Source of the DNA: Agromyces subbeticus DSM 16689
Lineage (GTDB): Bacteria; Actinomycetota; Actinomycetes; Actinomycetales; Microbacteriaceae
Assembly: GCF_000421565.1 (NCBI RefSeq)
Contig: NZ_ATXG01000004.1
Coordinates: 158,313-222,312, forward strand
Direction: 5' to 3'
Length of the DNA stretch: 64,000 nt
Positions 1 to 10,988 of the stretch are shown one piece after another (position 1 is the stretch's first letter; every line of letters starts with the position of its first letter). The notes under the pieces were generated by a model that saw nothing but the letters and a program-made list of their open reading frames with translations, searched no databases and was not told the origin of the DNA. The position numbers were made by a program, and so were the translations under genes.

Positions 1-462
1 GCTCGCCCCGGCCGCGGCGATGATGCCGAGGCCCGTCTCTGGGTTGCCGATCTTCAGCGCGGGTGTCGCGATGCGGATGTCGGCGGCGTACGCGAGCTCG
101 GCGCCGCCGCCGAGCGCGTAGCCGTCGAGGGCGGCGATCACGGGCATCGGCAGCAGCGCGAGCCGCACGAAGGCGTGAGCGTTGATGCCGGCGCGCGCAT
201 CGTCGGCCCGCCGTTCGCGAAGCTCAGCGATGTCGGCGCCCGACGCGAAGGTGCCACCGGCCCCGGTGAGGATGAGCGTGCGCGGAATCGCCTCGAGCTC
301 GGCGCACAGGAGGTGCAGCGCATCGATCGTCGCCTGATCGATGGCGTTGCGCTTCTCGGGTCGGTTGAGCGTCGCAACGACCCGGTCGTCGAGCCGCTCG
401 ATGAGGAGCGGGCCCTCATCGCCGATCGACGAGGAGCGCGAGGTCTCGCGACCCGCGCGCAT
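1..462 (-). CDS. Enoyl-CoA hydratase/isomerase family protein, 3' end outside window
   Basis: Hydrates trans-2-enoyl-CoA in a beta-oxidation-like pathway. 154 codons are visible; the gene continues past base 1. The crotonase fold is clear: oxyanion-hole segment GAGGTFASGADIAEL (residues 67-81), then ALDGYALGGGAEL with Glu122, and NPETGLG with Glu142. Both family catalytic glutamates are present, which favours a hydratase over an isomerase. The ATG overlaps the TGA of the thiolase gene (TGATG), and a GTGGAG ribosome site lies inside the thiolase end, so the two genes are translationally coupled. The 17-residue N-terminus before the fold (RETSRSSSIGDEG) is not typical. The thiolase partner could mean phenylacetate/adipate degradation (PaaG/PaaJ-like) or general fatty-acid oxidation; the window does not decide. 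Confidence 0.9.
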   Translation of the reverse strand, partial: MRAGRETSRSSSIGDEGPLLIERLDDRVVATLNRPEKRNAIDQATIDALHLLCAELEAIPRTLILTGAGGTFASGADIAELRERRADDARAGINAHAFVRLALLPMPVIAALDGYALGGGAELAYAADIRIATPALKIGNPETGLGIIAAAGAS

Positions 463-1679
463 CACACGCGCTCCACGATGAGGGCGGCGCCCTGGCCGAC
501 GCCGACGCACATCGTCGCGAGTCCGTGCCGTGACCCCTCGCGCTCCATGCGACCGAGCAGCGTCACCACGAGTCGCGACCCCGACGAGCCGAGCGGATGC
601 CCCAGGGCGATCGCCCCGCCGTCGGCGTTGACTCGTTCGGGGTCGAGGCCGAGGCGGCGCATCGACGCGATCGACTGCGTGGCGAACGCCTCGTTGAGTT
701 CGATGGAGCCGAGATCGGCGATCGACAGCCCAGAGCGGGCGAGCGCCTTCTCGGTCGCGGGCACCGGACCGAGGCCCATGATCTCGGGCGCCAAGCCGGC
801 TGAGGTGCCGACGATGACACGAGCCCGTGGCGTGAGGCCGTAGCGCTCGACGGCGGCCGCGCTCGCGACCACGATGGCGGATGCCCCGTCGTTCAGCGCA
901 CTCGAATTGCCCGCCGTCACGACGGAGCCGCCGGGCACGACGGCACGCAGGCCGGCAAGCGCCTCGATCGTGGTCTCAGGTCGCGGGCCCTCGTCGACGA
1001 GCACCTCACCGCGAGCAGTCGGCACGCCGACGATCTCGGCCTCGAACCGCCCGGCGGCGATGGCCGCAGCGGCTCGCTGCTGCGAGCGCAGGGCGAAGGC
1101 GTCGGCCTCGTCGCGGGTGATGCCGTCGAGTCGCGCGACCTCTTCGGCCGTCTCCGGCATCGAATACGTCGCCTTGTCACGGGCCAGCAGCCTGGCGTTC
1201 GGAAAACGCCAGCCGATCGAGGTGTCGTACGCGGCACCGGGCTTGGCCCAGGCCTTCTCGGGCTTGGCCTGCACCCACGGCGCGCGCGTCATCGACTCCA
1301 CGCCGCCGGCGATGATGAGGTCGGCGTCACCGGCCCGGATCGCCTGCGCCGCCATCGTGATCGCCGACATGCCCGATGCGCAGAGCCGGTTGACGGTGAT
1401 GCCGGGCACCGAGTCGGGCAGCCCGGCGAGCAGCACCGACATGCGGCCGACATTGCGGTTGTCTTCCCCGGCCTGGTTGGCGGCACCGAGGATGACCTCG
1501 TCGATCGCGCCCGCCTCGATCGCGGCCTGCTCGAGCCCGGCGCGTCGCACTGCCTCGCCGACGACGAGCGAGGCGAGGTCGTCGGGGCGCACTCCGGCGA
1601 GCGCGCCCCCGTAGCGGCCGACCGGCGTGCGAACGCCTCCGACGAGGTAGGCCTCGGCCACGCTGCTGTTGATGGGCAC
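462..1679 (-). CDS. Acetyl-CoA acyltransferase (thiolase), degradative type
   Basis: Thiolytic cleavage of 3-oxoacyl-CoA in the cytoplasm. 405 residues, normal family length. The nucleophile is Cys100 in NRLCASGM; the LNEAFA segment, the GGAIALGHPLGSSGSR histidine motif and the C-terminal MCVGVGQG cysteine motif are all intact, so it should be active. I chose the GTG at 1679 because AGGAG sits 5 bases upstream; the reading frame stays open to an ATG at 1745, but that one lacks a ribosome site and adds 22 unconserved residues. First visible gene of a two-gene operon with the enoyl-CoA hydratase. TVNRLCASGM resembles 3-oxoadipyl-CoA thiolases (PcaF/PaaJ), but substrate assignment is inference. 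Confidence 0.92.
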   Translation of the reverse strand: MPINSSVAEAYLVGGVRTPVGRYGGALAGVRPDDLASLVVGEAVRRAGLEQAAIEAGAIDEVILGAANQAGEDNRNVGRMSVLLAGLPDSVPGITVNRLCASGMSAITMAAQAIRAGDADLIIAGGVESMTRAPWVQAKPEKAWAKPGAAYDTSIGWRFPNARLLARDKATYSMPETAEEVARLDGITRDEADAFALRSQQRAAAAIAAGRFEAEIVGVPTARGEVLVDEGPRPETTIEALAGLRAVVPGGSVVTAGNSSALNDGASAIVVASAAAVERYGLTPRARVIVGTSAGLAPEIMGLGPVPATEKALARSGLSIADLGSIELNEAFATQSIASMRRLGLDPERVNADGGAIALGHPLGSSGSRLVVTLLGRMEREGSRHGLATMCVGVGQGAALIVERV

Positions 1680-1835
1680 TGCCACTCCTGACCGCACTGT
1701 CTGTGGTGGAACGCTGCACCCAGCGTAGGCGTGGGCTCGCGGCATCCGTCGATCGGAATTAGTGACCGACCGTTCAGGAAGTAATTATGGCAAACGGATG
1801 TCGCGGGCGCCAGTCACGACATGCGCGACGCGGCC

Positions 1836-2033
1836 TCAGGGGATTTGCATGAGCACCGCTTCGCCGACGGACTTGCTCTGAATCAGGTAGACGGAGTCGC
1901 CCACCAGCATGAGGACCGGCGACGCCGGACCATGGGTGACTAGCGCACCGCGGACATGGCCGCCTGAGTATCCCGCCGCGGCCGGGAGGTCGAGCGGGGC
2001 GCGGTCACCGCACACGGGCCTTCGACCCTTCAC
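1836..2033 (-). pseudogene. C-terminal fragment of a lipoprotein paralogue
   Basis: A 65-codon open stretch whose last 50 residues match the C-terminus of the lipoprotein at 4247-5349. Shared blocks are LDLPAAAGYSGG versus LDLTAVPGYAVG, HGPASPVLMLVGDSVY versus DGPASPVLLKVGDSIY, and the ending GEAVLMQIP versus AEAILGQIR. The family N-terminus (signal peptide, lipobox) is absent and the only possible start is a GTG without a clear ribosome site. I read it as the tail of a former second copy, separated from the surviving copy by the CWB2 gene. It could instead be a small expressed protein; nothing supports that. Confidence 0.6.
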
Positions 2034-2048
2034 TTCAGCCGATCGGGA

Positions 2049-3884
2049 TCAACCACACACAGTCAGCGAGGCGACATCCTCGCTCAGGGCGCCTTCTCCT
2101 CCCAGGAGCACGACTTCGTCCTCACTCTGAATCCACATGGCGTAGAGCGTGCCCTCGGGAATGCACTCGGGCCGCGACAGTCGCAATGGCGCACCGACTG
2201 CGGCTGCCACCGGGCCGCCCGCAAGCGCATCCGCGAACCCGGTGCCCTGTGCGATGAACACGAGGTCGTTCAGTGATGAAGCTGGGAATGCATCGGCTAT
2301 CTTGGCGCTCGTGTCGTACCGGTCGATTCCCGCAGCACGGGCGACGCGGGCGACCATGCCGGACTCGACGAGCTCCGTTTCGATCGATGCCGTGATGGCT
2401 CCCGTTCCACCGGCGAGGAAGGCGGCCGACACGTCGAGGTCAGAGAGAACGGCGCTCGTGGCGGCGTCGATTCCCGCCCGCTCCCCATCGATGAGGAGAA
2501 CCGGTTCGTGGCGGCGACCGGCGACCGCACCCGCCGAGAGCGCATCGGGGAAGTCGCGGCCGGTGGCCACGAAGACGTTGTCATACGGCTTCTCAACGAA
2601 GGCGTCGATTACGAGGTTCCGGGACGTCTCATAGCGGTCGGCGCCACCGACCCGCCTCGTCGTCGGAACGATCGATCGGACCTGCTCGAACACGGTCGGA
2701 GAGACCGAACCCGCCCCGCCTGCGACGACCACCTCTCGGGGTGCCAAGCGCTCGATCTCTCGAGCCACGACGGCCGGCAGAGCACCCGGCTGCGTCAGCA
2801 GGAGCGCCCCACCCCTGGCGGCAGCCGCCGGGCCGGCGCTCAGAGCGTCGGGCCAGTTCTCGCCACTCGCGATGTAGAGCACAGGGAGGTCGGGATCGAA
2901 GGCCTGCGTCGCCGCAACCGACGTGGCGTAGCGATCCGGACCCGAACTCCGATACACCTTCCATGTGAACTCCGAGAGCAGGAAGTCGAGGCCCGAGAAC
3001 TGCTCGCCCGGTGCGAGGTTGACGACCTCCGCCTCGTCGAGGTATTCGGTCTCGCGGAAGAATTCGGCACTCAGATCACGTTCCCCGCCGGAATGGGCTC
3101 GGAAGACGTATGCGCCAGGAAAGAGCGCGAGATTGAACCCGGGGTTGGCCATCGGGTTGTCCCACATGGTGAGGACGAGACGGAGCTTGCCGTCCGCTTC
3201 GTCGATTCGCCATGCCTCGATCACCAAATCGTTCCGCCACCCCTGGGTCGTGACGTCGAGCCGTCCTGAGACTTGTGCGGCCAGTGGCATTCTGATCTCG
3301 ATGCCAGAAGCGCTCGCATCGAACTCCTCGGCATCGGCCTCGAACGGGGTTCCACCCGAGAACGTCGTGGCGTATCGCCCGGATAGGTCCTCGACCTCGA
3401 GGAAGTAGTCGTCGCCCGCAGGAAGATTCGTGAGCGAGAACGTCGAACCGAAGGCGCCTGGGAAGCCCCATGTCACGCCCCTCGCACGCACCCTGACGTA
3501 GAGCTGAGCGCTCGAATCGACGACAGGATTGCCCTCGGCGTCGGTCAGCACGACCGTGCCGGAGAGACTGATCGGCGCAGCGGCCGATCTGGCGAGTCCA
3601 TCCGACTCCGACGTAGCTTCTCTCGCCCCGTTAGGGGCCCTTCCGTCGATAGCCGCTGGCTCATCGTCAGCGCGGAGGTCGCTCCACAGCGAACGAGGGA
3701 GCGGGCCCTCCACAGACTTGACATCTTCGAGCGGCTGGTCGGACAGGGGCTCCGCCTGAGTGGGCGACACCGTAGCGGTGAGGAGGCAGGTGATGAAGAG
3801 TGCGCCAGCAGCTACGCGGCTGCGGATGTATCGGGTCGACACCGGGCGGATCTCTTTTCGGATCATTGGCGCTGGCGAATCCAT
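2049..3884 (-). CDS. Secreted protein with three cell-wall-binding repeats (CWB2)
   Basis: Likely surface protein held on the wall by C-terminal CWB2 repeats. 611 residues: signal peptide (VAAGALFITCLLTATVSPTQA), a linker, carboxypeptidase-regulatory-like beta domains (VLTDAEGNPVVDSSAQLYVRV region), then from about residue 310 three repeats with the family pattern DRYATS/ADRYETS/IDRYDTS followed by NWPDALSAG, DFPDALSAG and GFADALAGG and ending in VVVAGGAGSVS-like strands. Start uncertain: ATG at 3884 lacks a ribosome site; GTG at 3842, preceded by AAAGAG, is an alternative and keeps the signal peptide. Codon use looks less GC-driven than in neighbours, so it may have been acquired. The ligand is unknown. 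Confidence 0.85.
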   Translation of the reverse strand: MDSPAPMIRKEIRPVSTRYIRSRVAAGALFITCLLTATVSPTQAEPLSDQPLEDVKSVEGPLPRSLWSDLRADDEPAAIDGRAPNGAREATSESDGLARSAAAPISLSGTVVLTDAEGNPVVDSSAQLYVRVRARGVTWGFPGAFGSTFSLTNLPAGDDYFLEVEDLSGRYATTFSGGTPFEADAEEFDASASGIEIRMPLAAQVSGRLDVTTQGWRNDLVIEAWRIDEADGKLRLVLTMWDNPMANPGFNLALFPGAYVFRAHSGGERDLSAEFFRETEYLDEAEVVNLAPGEQFSGLDFLLSEFTWKVYRSSGPDRYATSVAATQAFDPDLPVLYIASGENWPDALSAGPAAAARGGALLLTQPGALPAVVAREIERLAPREVVVAGGAGSVSPTVFEQVRSIVPTTRRVGGADRYETSRNLVIDAFVEKPYDNVFVATGRDFPDALSAGAVAGRRHEPVLLIDGERAGIDAATSAVLSDLDVSAAFLAGGTGAITASIETELVESGMVARVARAAGIDRYDTSAKIADAFPASSLNDLVFIAQGTGFADALAGGPVAAAVGAPLRLSRPECIPEGTLYAMWIQSEDEVVLLGGEGALSEDVASLTVCG

Positions 3885-4246
3885 CGGCCGGGGCGGGTTG
3901 CGTCATGAGCATATACAAGGATGCGAGCACTGTAGTGCCTGATCTTCTATGGCTCCGGGAGGTCTGCGACCTCCCAAAGGACAACGGCGGTTCGCACCGC
4001 ACCGCTTCAGAGAGTAGCCGCGGCCCGGGAGCGATCTAACTCCAGGTGACCGGTAGCAGTCCACCGCCGAGATGATCGTGCCTCCGTAGCCGGCCCGAAG
4101 GTCACCGACCGGGCACTCGCGCGGCGTTGTTGAGCGCGGCGGTCACCACGACCTTCTTCGCCACGCACAGGGTCGCAACCGTGAGTGTCGCGTCGATGGC
4201 GACGGCGCGCTCCGCCTGTCGATGCCTTCCAGCGGGTCGGCCGAAG
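3885..4246. other. Intergenic region upstream of the CWB2 gene
   Basis: No credible gene. It holds a perfect 7-bp stem hairpin GGGAGGT/ACCTCCC at 3957-3975 (loop CTGCG), a 12-bp palindrome GCACTGTAGTGC at 3927-3938, and a locally AT-rich patch around 3908-3920 suitable for a promoter firing toward the CWB2 gene. A 62-codon open stretch at 4102-4290 has no ribosome site or recognisable protein and I left it out. Confidence 0.5.
3905..3940 (-). promoter_or_regulatory. Possible promoter and palindrome before the CWB2 gene
   Basis: On the minus strand the AT-rich CTTGTATATG stretch (about 3908-3918) can serve as an extended -10, with the palindrome GCACTACAGTGC (3927-3938) at the -35 side. The first possible start codon is about 25 bases downstream, so the leader would be very short. 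The palindrome may be an operator. No known factor recognised. Confidence 0.3.
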
Positions 4247-5349
4247 TCAGCGGATCTGGCCGAGGATCGCCTCGGCCACGGACGCGGCACCGTCCTTGCT
4301 GTGGATCGAGTAGATCGAGTCGCCGACCTTGAGCAGCACGGGCGAGGCCGGGCCGTCGGTCACGAGCGCGACGATCGCGGCATCACCGACGGCGTAGCCC
4401 GGCACGGCCGTGAGGTCGAGCTCTTGGAAGGCCGACGAGACGTCGGGCTGACCGAGCACTCGAACAGTTCGCCCGCGCCGTACACGACCGCGATGTGCGG
4501 CCCTCGTGTCGTGTCGGTGAGGTAGTCGCAGGCGTACGACCGCGCTGCGGCGCCGACCGCATCCTGGAACGACCGCGGTGCGCTCGCGGTCGGATCCTGG
4601 ACCTCGACCTCCGTGTACGTTTCGCTGAGCGCCATCCCGATTCCCTGGGGGTCGAGTCCGCCGTTGCAGACCGCGTCGCCCTGCCGCAACTCCGCGCCGG
4701 GCCAGGCCAGTTGCGCGGAAGACGCCTGCTGCAGGTTTGCGAACGACGCCTCGGCGAGTGCGCCGAGGCGCGCGAGCACCTCGTCGGGCGCCAGCCCGTC
4801 GTAGCGGGTGCCCGTCGTGCCGAGCCCCGGTGCGCTGAGACGCATCGCCACCCACGACTCGGCCACAGGGGCGGTGAGTTGCCACCCCGACTCCCCGACC
4901 GCCGTCGACGCCTCGATGCCGCCGACCTCGAGGATGTCGTCCGACGGCGAGTCGCCCGCCCAGGCCGGTTGCCACTGCTCGGCAGCGTTCGGCAGCACCT
5001 CGAGGGTGAGATAGGCGAAGCCGCCGGCGCCGGCGCCGTCGTAGATCGTCGTCGGGGCCTCACCGACCCGCCACGAGCACTCGAGGCCGCCGGCCGCCGC
5101 GAGTTGCACGGCGGCGAACGTGTCGTTCGGGCGAATCGCAGGCACGGGCTCGGGAGCGACTCCGTCGGCACCGGTCATTGCTCCCGCCACCAGGCCCTCC
5201 GGAGCGAGATCGTCGCACGTCAGCAGGCCGACGACGGGTGTCGGCTCGGTGATCGGCTCCGGCGCGGGCGCGACGCACCCGCTCAACAGGAGGACGAGGG
5301 CTGCAGCGGAGAGACCACCGGAGACGACGAGGCGCATGGCGCGAGCCAT
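4247..5349 (-). pseudogene. Putative lipoprotein gene broken by a single-base frameshift
   Basis: Frame 1 gives a lipoprotein precursor: signal peptide and lipobox LLSGC (Cys25), a Pro-rich linker, then a roughly 300-residue domain I do not recognise. Near 4456-4457 the natural continuation (LGQPDVSSAFQELDL to AEAILGQIR, stop at 4247) lies in another frame, while frame 1 becomes R/S/P-rich and stops at 4360. One missing base after the codons GAG TGC restores a 367-residue protein whose C-terminus matches the fragment at 1836-2033, so the fused reading is real ancestry. It is either a recent mutation or a sequence error; I see no slippery heptamer. No strong ribosome site at the ATG (5349) or the ATG four codons later. 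Confidence 0.7.
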
Positions 5350-5456
5350 GCTGGCCGAGTGCAGCGCACGACTCAGTGCTCACCCGCTGGTCGGGCGTGG
5401 CGCGCAGCCGCTGCCAGTCGCCGACCGTCGCGATAAGCGGGCCTCGGCCGCTTGGC

Positions 5457-6341
5457 TCACTCGATCGCGCCGACCCACTCCGCGGGCGTCGGATCGCGGT
5501 CGAACGCCAGGAACACCGCGCGCTCGTCGTCGGGACGAGCCGGGTCGTAGAGCACCTCGACCGCGATGCCGCCTGACAGCACGTCTCGTCGTCGGGTCGA
5601 GCGACTGATCCGATGCCCGACGCCGGCGGCATCCGTGAACCGGACCTCGACCGTCGCGCCGACCACCGAGCGCTGCCCGACGTCGTTCGTCGCCGTGCGA
5701 GCCGTCACCCCGACGAGCATGCCGGGCACGCGGTCGCCCTCGCCGTCGCGCAGAAGCCGGGTGCGCAGCATCCGCTGTTCGCGAAGTCGGCGGTTGTGCA
5801 CGGCGACGACGACGAGGCCGGCCGCGACCGCGACGATGAGCAGCACCGGGAGCCAGACGTTCGCGGTGTACGCCACCCACGACCCGGCGTTCCACGGCAC
5901 GTCGTGGTGGAAGACGGGATCGACGCGCGTGCCGACCTGCAGCGGCTCGAGCCAGCTCGTGGCGTCGATGGCGACGACGGTGACGACGACCGCCGCCAGC
6001 GCGGGAGCGAGCACCACGGGGGTGCGTTCGCCGCCACGATAGGCATCGATCGCCCACGATGCCGACGCCGCGGAACCGAGCAGGCCGAATGTCGCGAGGA
6101 TCCACAGCACCGCGGGCGTCGCCGGCCTCCAGAAGACCGGCCCCGACTCCCGATCGTCGAAGACGCTGTCGATGATGGAGTGCCGGATGTCTTCGGCCGT
6201 CGCGCCGATCATGATGCCGAGAGCCACGGCGCACCCGGTCGCGACGACGACGGCCACGATGATCAGGGCGAGCAGGGCCGGCCGCCCTTCGAGGCGCCGA
6301 CGCCGCTCGCGCCGTTCGGCGACCGGATCTTCGAGCTTCAC
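5457..6341 (-). CDS. Membrane protein of unknown function, DUF3592-like C-terminus
   Basis: 294 residues. A basic N-terminus (RRERRRRLEGR) is followed by four hydrophobic segments, near residues 24-45, 75-95, 108-128 and 162-182, with a tryptophan-rich extracytoplasmic loop between the last two. The soluble C-terminal 100 residues resemble DUF3592-type domains: VGVTARTATNDVGQRSVVG, RFTDAAGVGHRISRS, VLYDPARPDDERAVF. GGAGGG lies 6 bases before the ATG, so the start is firm. Monocistronic: a strong hairpin at 6414-6449 separates it from the helicase upstream. No function can be assigned. Confidence 0.75.
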   Translation of the reverse strand: MKLEDPVAERRERRRRLEGRPALLALIIVAVVVATGCAVALGIMIGATAEDIRHSIIDSVFDDRESGPVFWRPATPAVLWILATFGLLGSAASASWAIDAYRGGERTPVVLAPALAAVVVTVVAIDATSWLEPLQVGTRVDPVFHHDVPWNAGSWVAYTANVWLPVLLIVAVAAGLVVVAVHNRRLREQRMLRTRLLRDGEGDRVPGMLVGVTARTATNDVGQRSVVGATVEVRFTDAAGVGHRISRSTRRRDVLSGGIAVEVLYDPARPDDERAVFLAFDRDPTPAEWVGAIE

Positions 6342-6413
6342 GTTCGCCCTCCATCGTCGCCGCTTCGGAGCGCCAGCCTAACCGGTCGCCGGGATCCGGC
6401 GAGGCCGGAAATG

Positions 6414-6449
6414 ACGATGGCCCGCATCCGGTGGGATGCGGGCCATCGT
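6414..6449. terminator. Perfect 16-bp hairpin after the helicase gene
   Basis: A perfect 16-bp stem (left arm starts ACGATGGCCCGC, right arm ends GCGGGCCATCGT) with a GGTG loop. It starts 39 bases after the helicase stop on the minus strand and before the ribosome site of the next gene. No T-run follows, as is common in high-GC actinobacteria. Confidence 0.7.
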
Positions 6450-6488
6450 GCGACTCGTGCGAGCTTCAGCTCAGAGCGAGCGGATGTC

Positions 6489-8981
<2,493 letters not shown>

Positions 8982-9313
8982 GGTGACTTCCTGGGTTGTA
9001 CTCATGTACATGGCAGCGCCACTGCAGGCGCAGCACACTGAGAACCCGGAGCATCGTCGACCGGGGCCGTTCACATACGGTGACTATTCGAGGCCTCTGC
9101 CTCGAAACCGGCCCTTTGGACTCACAAACCCATCCGCGCACAGCGCGGTGTCCAGAACCGACTCGGCAACATTACCGGAATCATCTGGGAAAGTCCCGCA
9201 AGCGGCGCTCGCCGGTCGAGTAGCGAGCGCCAGCGAGCGTATCGAGGCCCGTCACGGTCTCGATACGGCCCTGGCGGGCCTACTCGACCGGCGAACCGCG
9301 TAACACCGGCGAA
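8982..9313. other. Intergenic region: helicase leader and palindromic repeat A
   Basis: No gene. The minus-strand leader of the helicase contains a hairpin TTCGAGGC-CTCT-GCCTCGAA (9087-9106) beside an AT-richer patch (CACATACGGTGACTATT), possibly the promoter region. The other half is taken up by repeat element A (9210-9293). Confidence 0.5.
9210..9293. repeat. Palindromic element, copy A
   Basis: Two inverted halves. Each has box 1 CGCCGGTCGAGTAG, a variable 13-15 bp stretch (CGAGCGCCAGCGAGC on the left, GCCCGCCAGGGCC on the right, read on its own strand) and box 2 GTATCGAG(G/A)CC. Halves are about 5 bases apart. It lies between the helicase promoter and the GNAT gene, ending about 20 bases before the GNAT start. 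The same element recurs at 23721 and 49807. Confidence 0.85.
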
Positions 9314-9814
9314 ATGCGCCAGTCGTACGCTCGCCGAGTGAGCCACCCAGTGACCGTCGCCGTCGAATCCCCCCGTCAGCCCGAGATCGAGCTCCTGCTC
9401 GACGGCAGCACCGCCTACGCGCAGAGCCTGTACCCGCCCGAGAGCAACTTCCTGCTCGACATCACCACGCTCGAGCAGCCCGAGGTGGCGTTCTACGTCG
9501 CGCGCGACGGCGAGCGCGCCGTCGGCATCGCCGCGCTGGTCGCCGAGACGGATGCCGAGAGCGGCGAGCTGAAGCGCATGTTCGTCGATCCCGGGGCCAG
9601 GGGCATGGGAGTCGCCGGCGCACTGCTCGGACATATCGAGACGGATGCCGCGAGCCGCGGCATCCGCGAGATCGTGCTCGAGACCGGTGACCTGCACGAC
9701 GCCGCTCAGGCGCTCTACACGCGCCACGGCTACCGGGAGATCCCGCAGTTCGGCCAGTACGTCGGCGAGGCGCACTCGGTGTGCTTCGCGAAGTCGCTCT
9801 CCGCGCTCGAGTAA
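9314..9814 (+). CDS. GNAT-family N-acetyltransferase
   Basis: Transfers an acetyl group from acetyl-CoA to an amine; substrate unknown. 166 residues. The acetyl-CoA site is seen as LKRMFVDPGARGMGVAGALLGHIE (motif A, residues about 93-116), followed by IREIVLETGDLHDAAQALYTRHGY (motif B), the usual GNAT end. Start uncertain: ATG 9314 has only CCGGCGAA upstream; GTG 9338 (VSHPVTVAV) is equally possible and fits family length better. It begins just after repeat element A, so its promoter is either in the element or very short. Confidence 0.85.
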   Translation: MRQSYARRVSHPVTVAVESPRQPEIELLLDGSTAYAQSLYPPESNFLLDITTLEQPEVAFYVARDGERAVGIAALVAETDAESGELKRMFVDPGARGMGVAGALLGHIETDAASRGIREIVLETGDLHDAAQALYTRHGYREIPQFGQYVGEAHSVCFAKSLSALE

Positions 9815-9874
9815 GCGTTTCCATCGCTCGCGAACCTGAGGTAGCATCACTCCACCCCTGAACCGGAGCCCGGT

Positions 9875-10891
9875 GTGACCTCGACCCGAAGCACAGGCGG
9901 CTCCGGCACCCGCGCCAAGCGGGTCGCGTGGGCCGTCACGGCCGCTGCAGCCGCCATCGCGAGCATCGGCGCGCTCTCGGGATTCCACACGCAGCTCCGC
10001 GAGATCGATCCCGGGGGTTCCGATGCCGCGAGCGAGCTGGCAGGCACCGCGATCGTCGGCATCCGCACCTTCACCGCTCCGGCCGGCGTCGGCGTCGAGG
10101 CCGACCTCGAGTACGGCGCGCGCGAGGACGGCACGCTGCTCACGCTCGACATCTGCACCCCGGCCGGCGCCGACCTCTCCTCGACGCTCCTCCCGGCGGT
10201 CGTCTCGATCCACGGCGGCAGCTGGGCGCGAGGCGACAAGGCCAACGCCGACTGGCGCAACGTGTGCCTCTGGCTCGCGAGCGAGGGCTTCGTCGCGGCA
10301 TCCGTGAACTACCGGCTCGTGCCGGAGGCACGGTTCCCGGCGGCGATCGACGACGTCGCGCTCGCGGTGGAGTGGCTGCGCGCACCCGAGCAGGCAGAGC
10401 GGTTCGGCATCGACCCGGCTCGCATCGGCGCGTTCGGCGGCTCGGCGGGCGGCAACCTCGCGGCGCTGCTCGGCACCATGGGCGACGGGCCGCTCGACGA
10501 GGGCTCCCGGGTGGCGGCGGTCGCCGAGCTGTCGGGCCCCCTGGCACTCGGCGCCGAGGAGCTCGACGCCGACGGGGCATCCGATTGGCTGCGCCGCATC
10601 GTCGGCGAGTACCTCGACTGCGAGCCCCGCGAGCGCGACGAGAGCTGCGAGCAGGCGGCGGATGCCTCGCCTGGGCACCACGCCGACGCGAGCGACCCGC
10701 CGTTCCTGATCGGCCATGCCGAGGGCGAGGTCGTGCCACTCGGCCAGTCAGCCCGTTTCGCCGCCGAGCTCGCGGCGGCCGGCGTGCCGGTCGAGTTCAC
10801 GGTGGCGCCCGGCGCCGAGCACTCGATCGGCATCCTCGACGAATCGTGGCGGGCCCGCGTCGCCGCATTCCTGCACGCCCACCTCGCCTGA
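9875..10891 (+). CDS. Alpha/beta hydrolase (HSL/BD-FAE-like esterase), membrane-anchored
   Basis: Probable carboxylesterase. 338 residues. An uncleaved signal or anchor (RVAWAVTAAAAAIASIGALSG, about residues 14-34) places the catalytic domain outside the membrane. Oxyanion hole HGGSW near residue 113; nucleophile serine in FGGSAGGN near 190; acidic residue in the SDPPFLIGHAEGEVVP region; catalytic His in PGAEHSIG near 315. GTG start chosen because GGAG lies 6-7 bases upstream. An insertion with ELDCEPRERDESCEQAADAS contains two cysteines that could form a disulfide. Physiological ester unknown. Confidence 0.85.
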   Translation: MTSTRSTGGSGTRAKRVAWAVTAAAAAIASIGALSGFHTQLREIDPGGSDAASELAGTAIVGIRTFTAPAGVGVEADLEYGAREDGTLLTLDICTPAGADLSSTLLPAVVSIHGGSWARGDKANADWRNVCLWLASEGFVAASVNYRLVPEARFPAAIDDVALAVEWLRAPEQAERFGIDPARIGAFGGSAGGNLAALLGTMGDGPLDEGSRVAAVAELSGPLALGAEELDADGASDWLRRIVGEYLDCEPRERDESCEQAADASPGHHADASDPPFLIGHAEGEVVPLGQSARFAAELAAAGVPVEFTVAPGAEHSIGILDESWRARVAAFLHAHLA

Positions 10892-10988
10892 CCGCTTGCC
10901 GCCTACCGCCGCTCGGCGCTTCCGGCAAGCCCGTGCGCTGCAGCAGGCCGTCGTCGTAGGCTCGGGGGCGTTCCCGATGGGAGGCGGC

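Noticed and set aside
4445..4470. Programmed frameshift in the lipoprotein gene
   Set aside because: No slippery heptamer or following structure; a missing base is the simpler reading.
9210..9293. Rho-independent terminator
   Set aside because: The same structure occurs inside coding genes and lacks a T-run; better described as a repeat element, although it may incidentally stop transcription.
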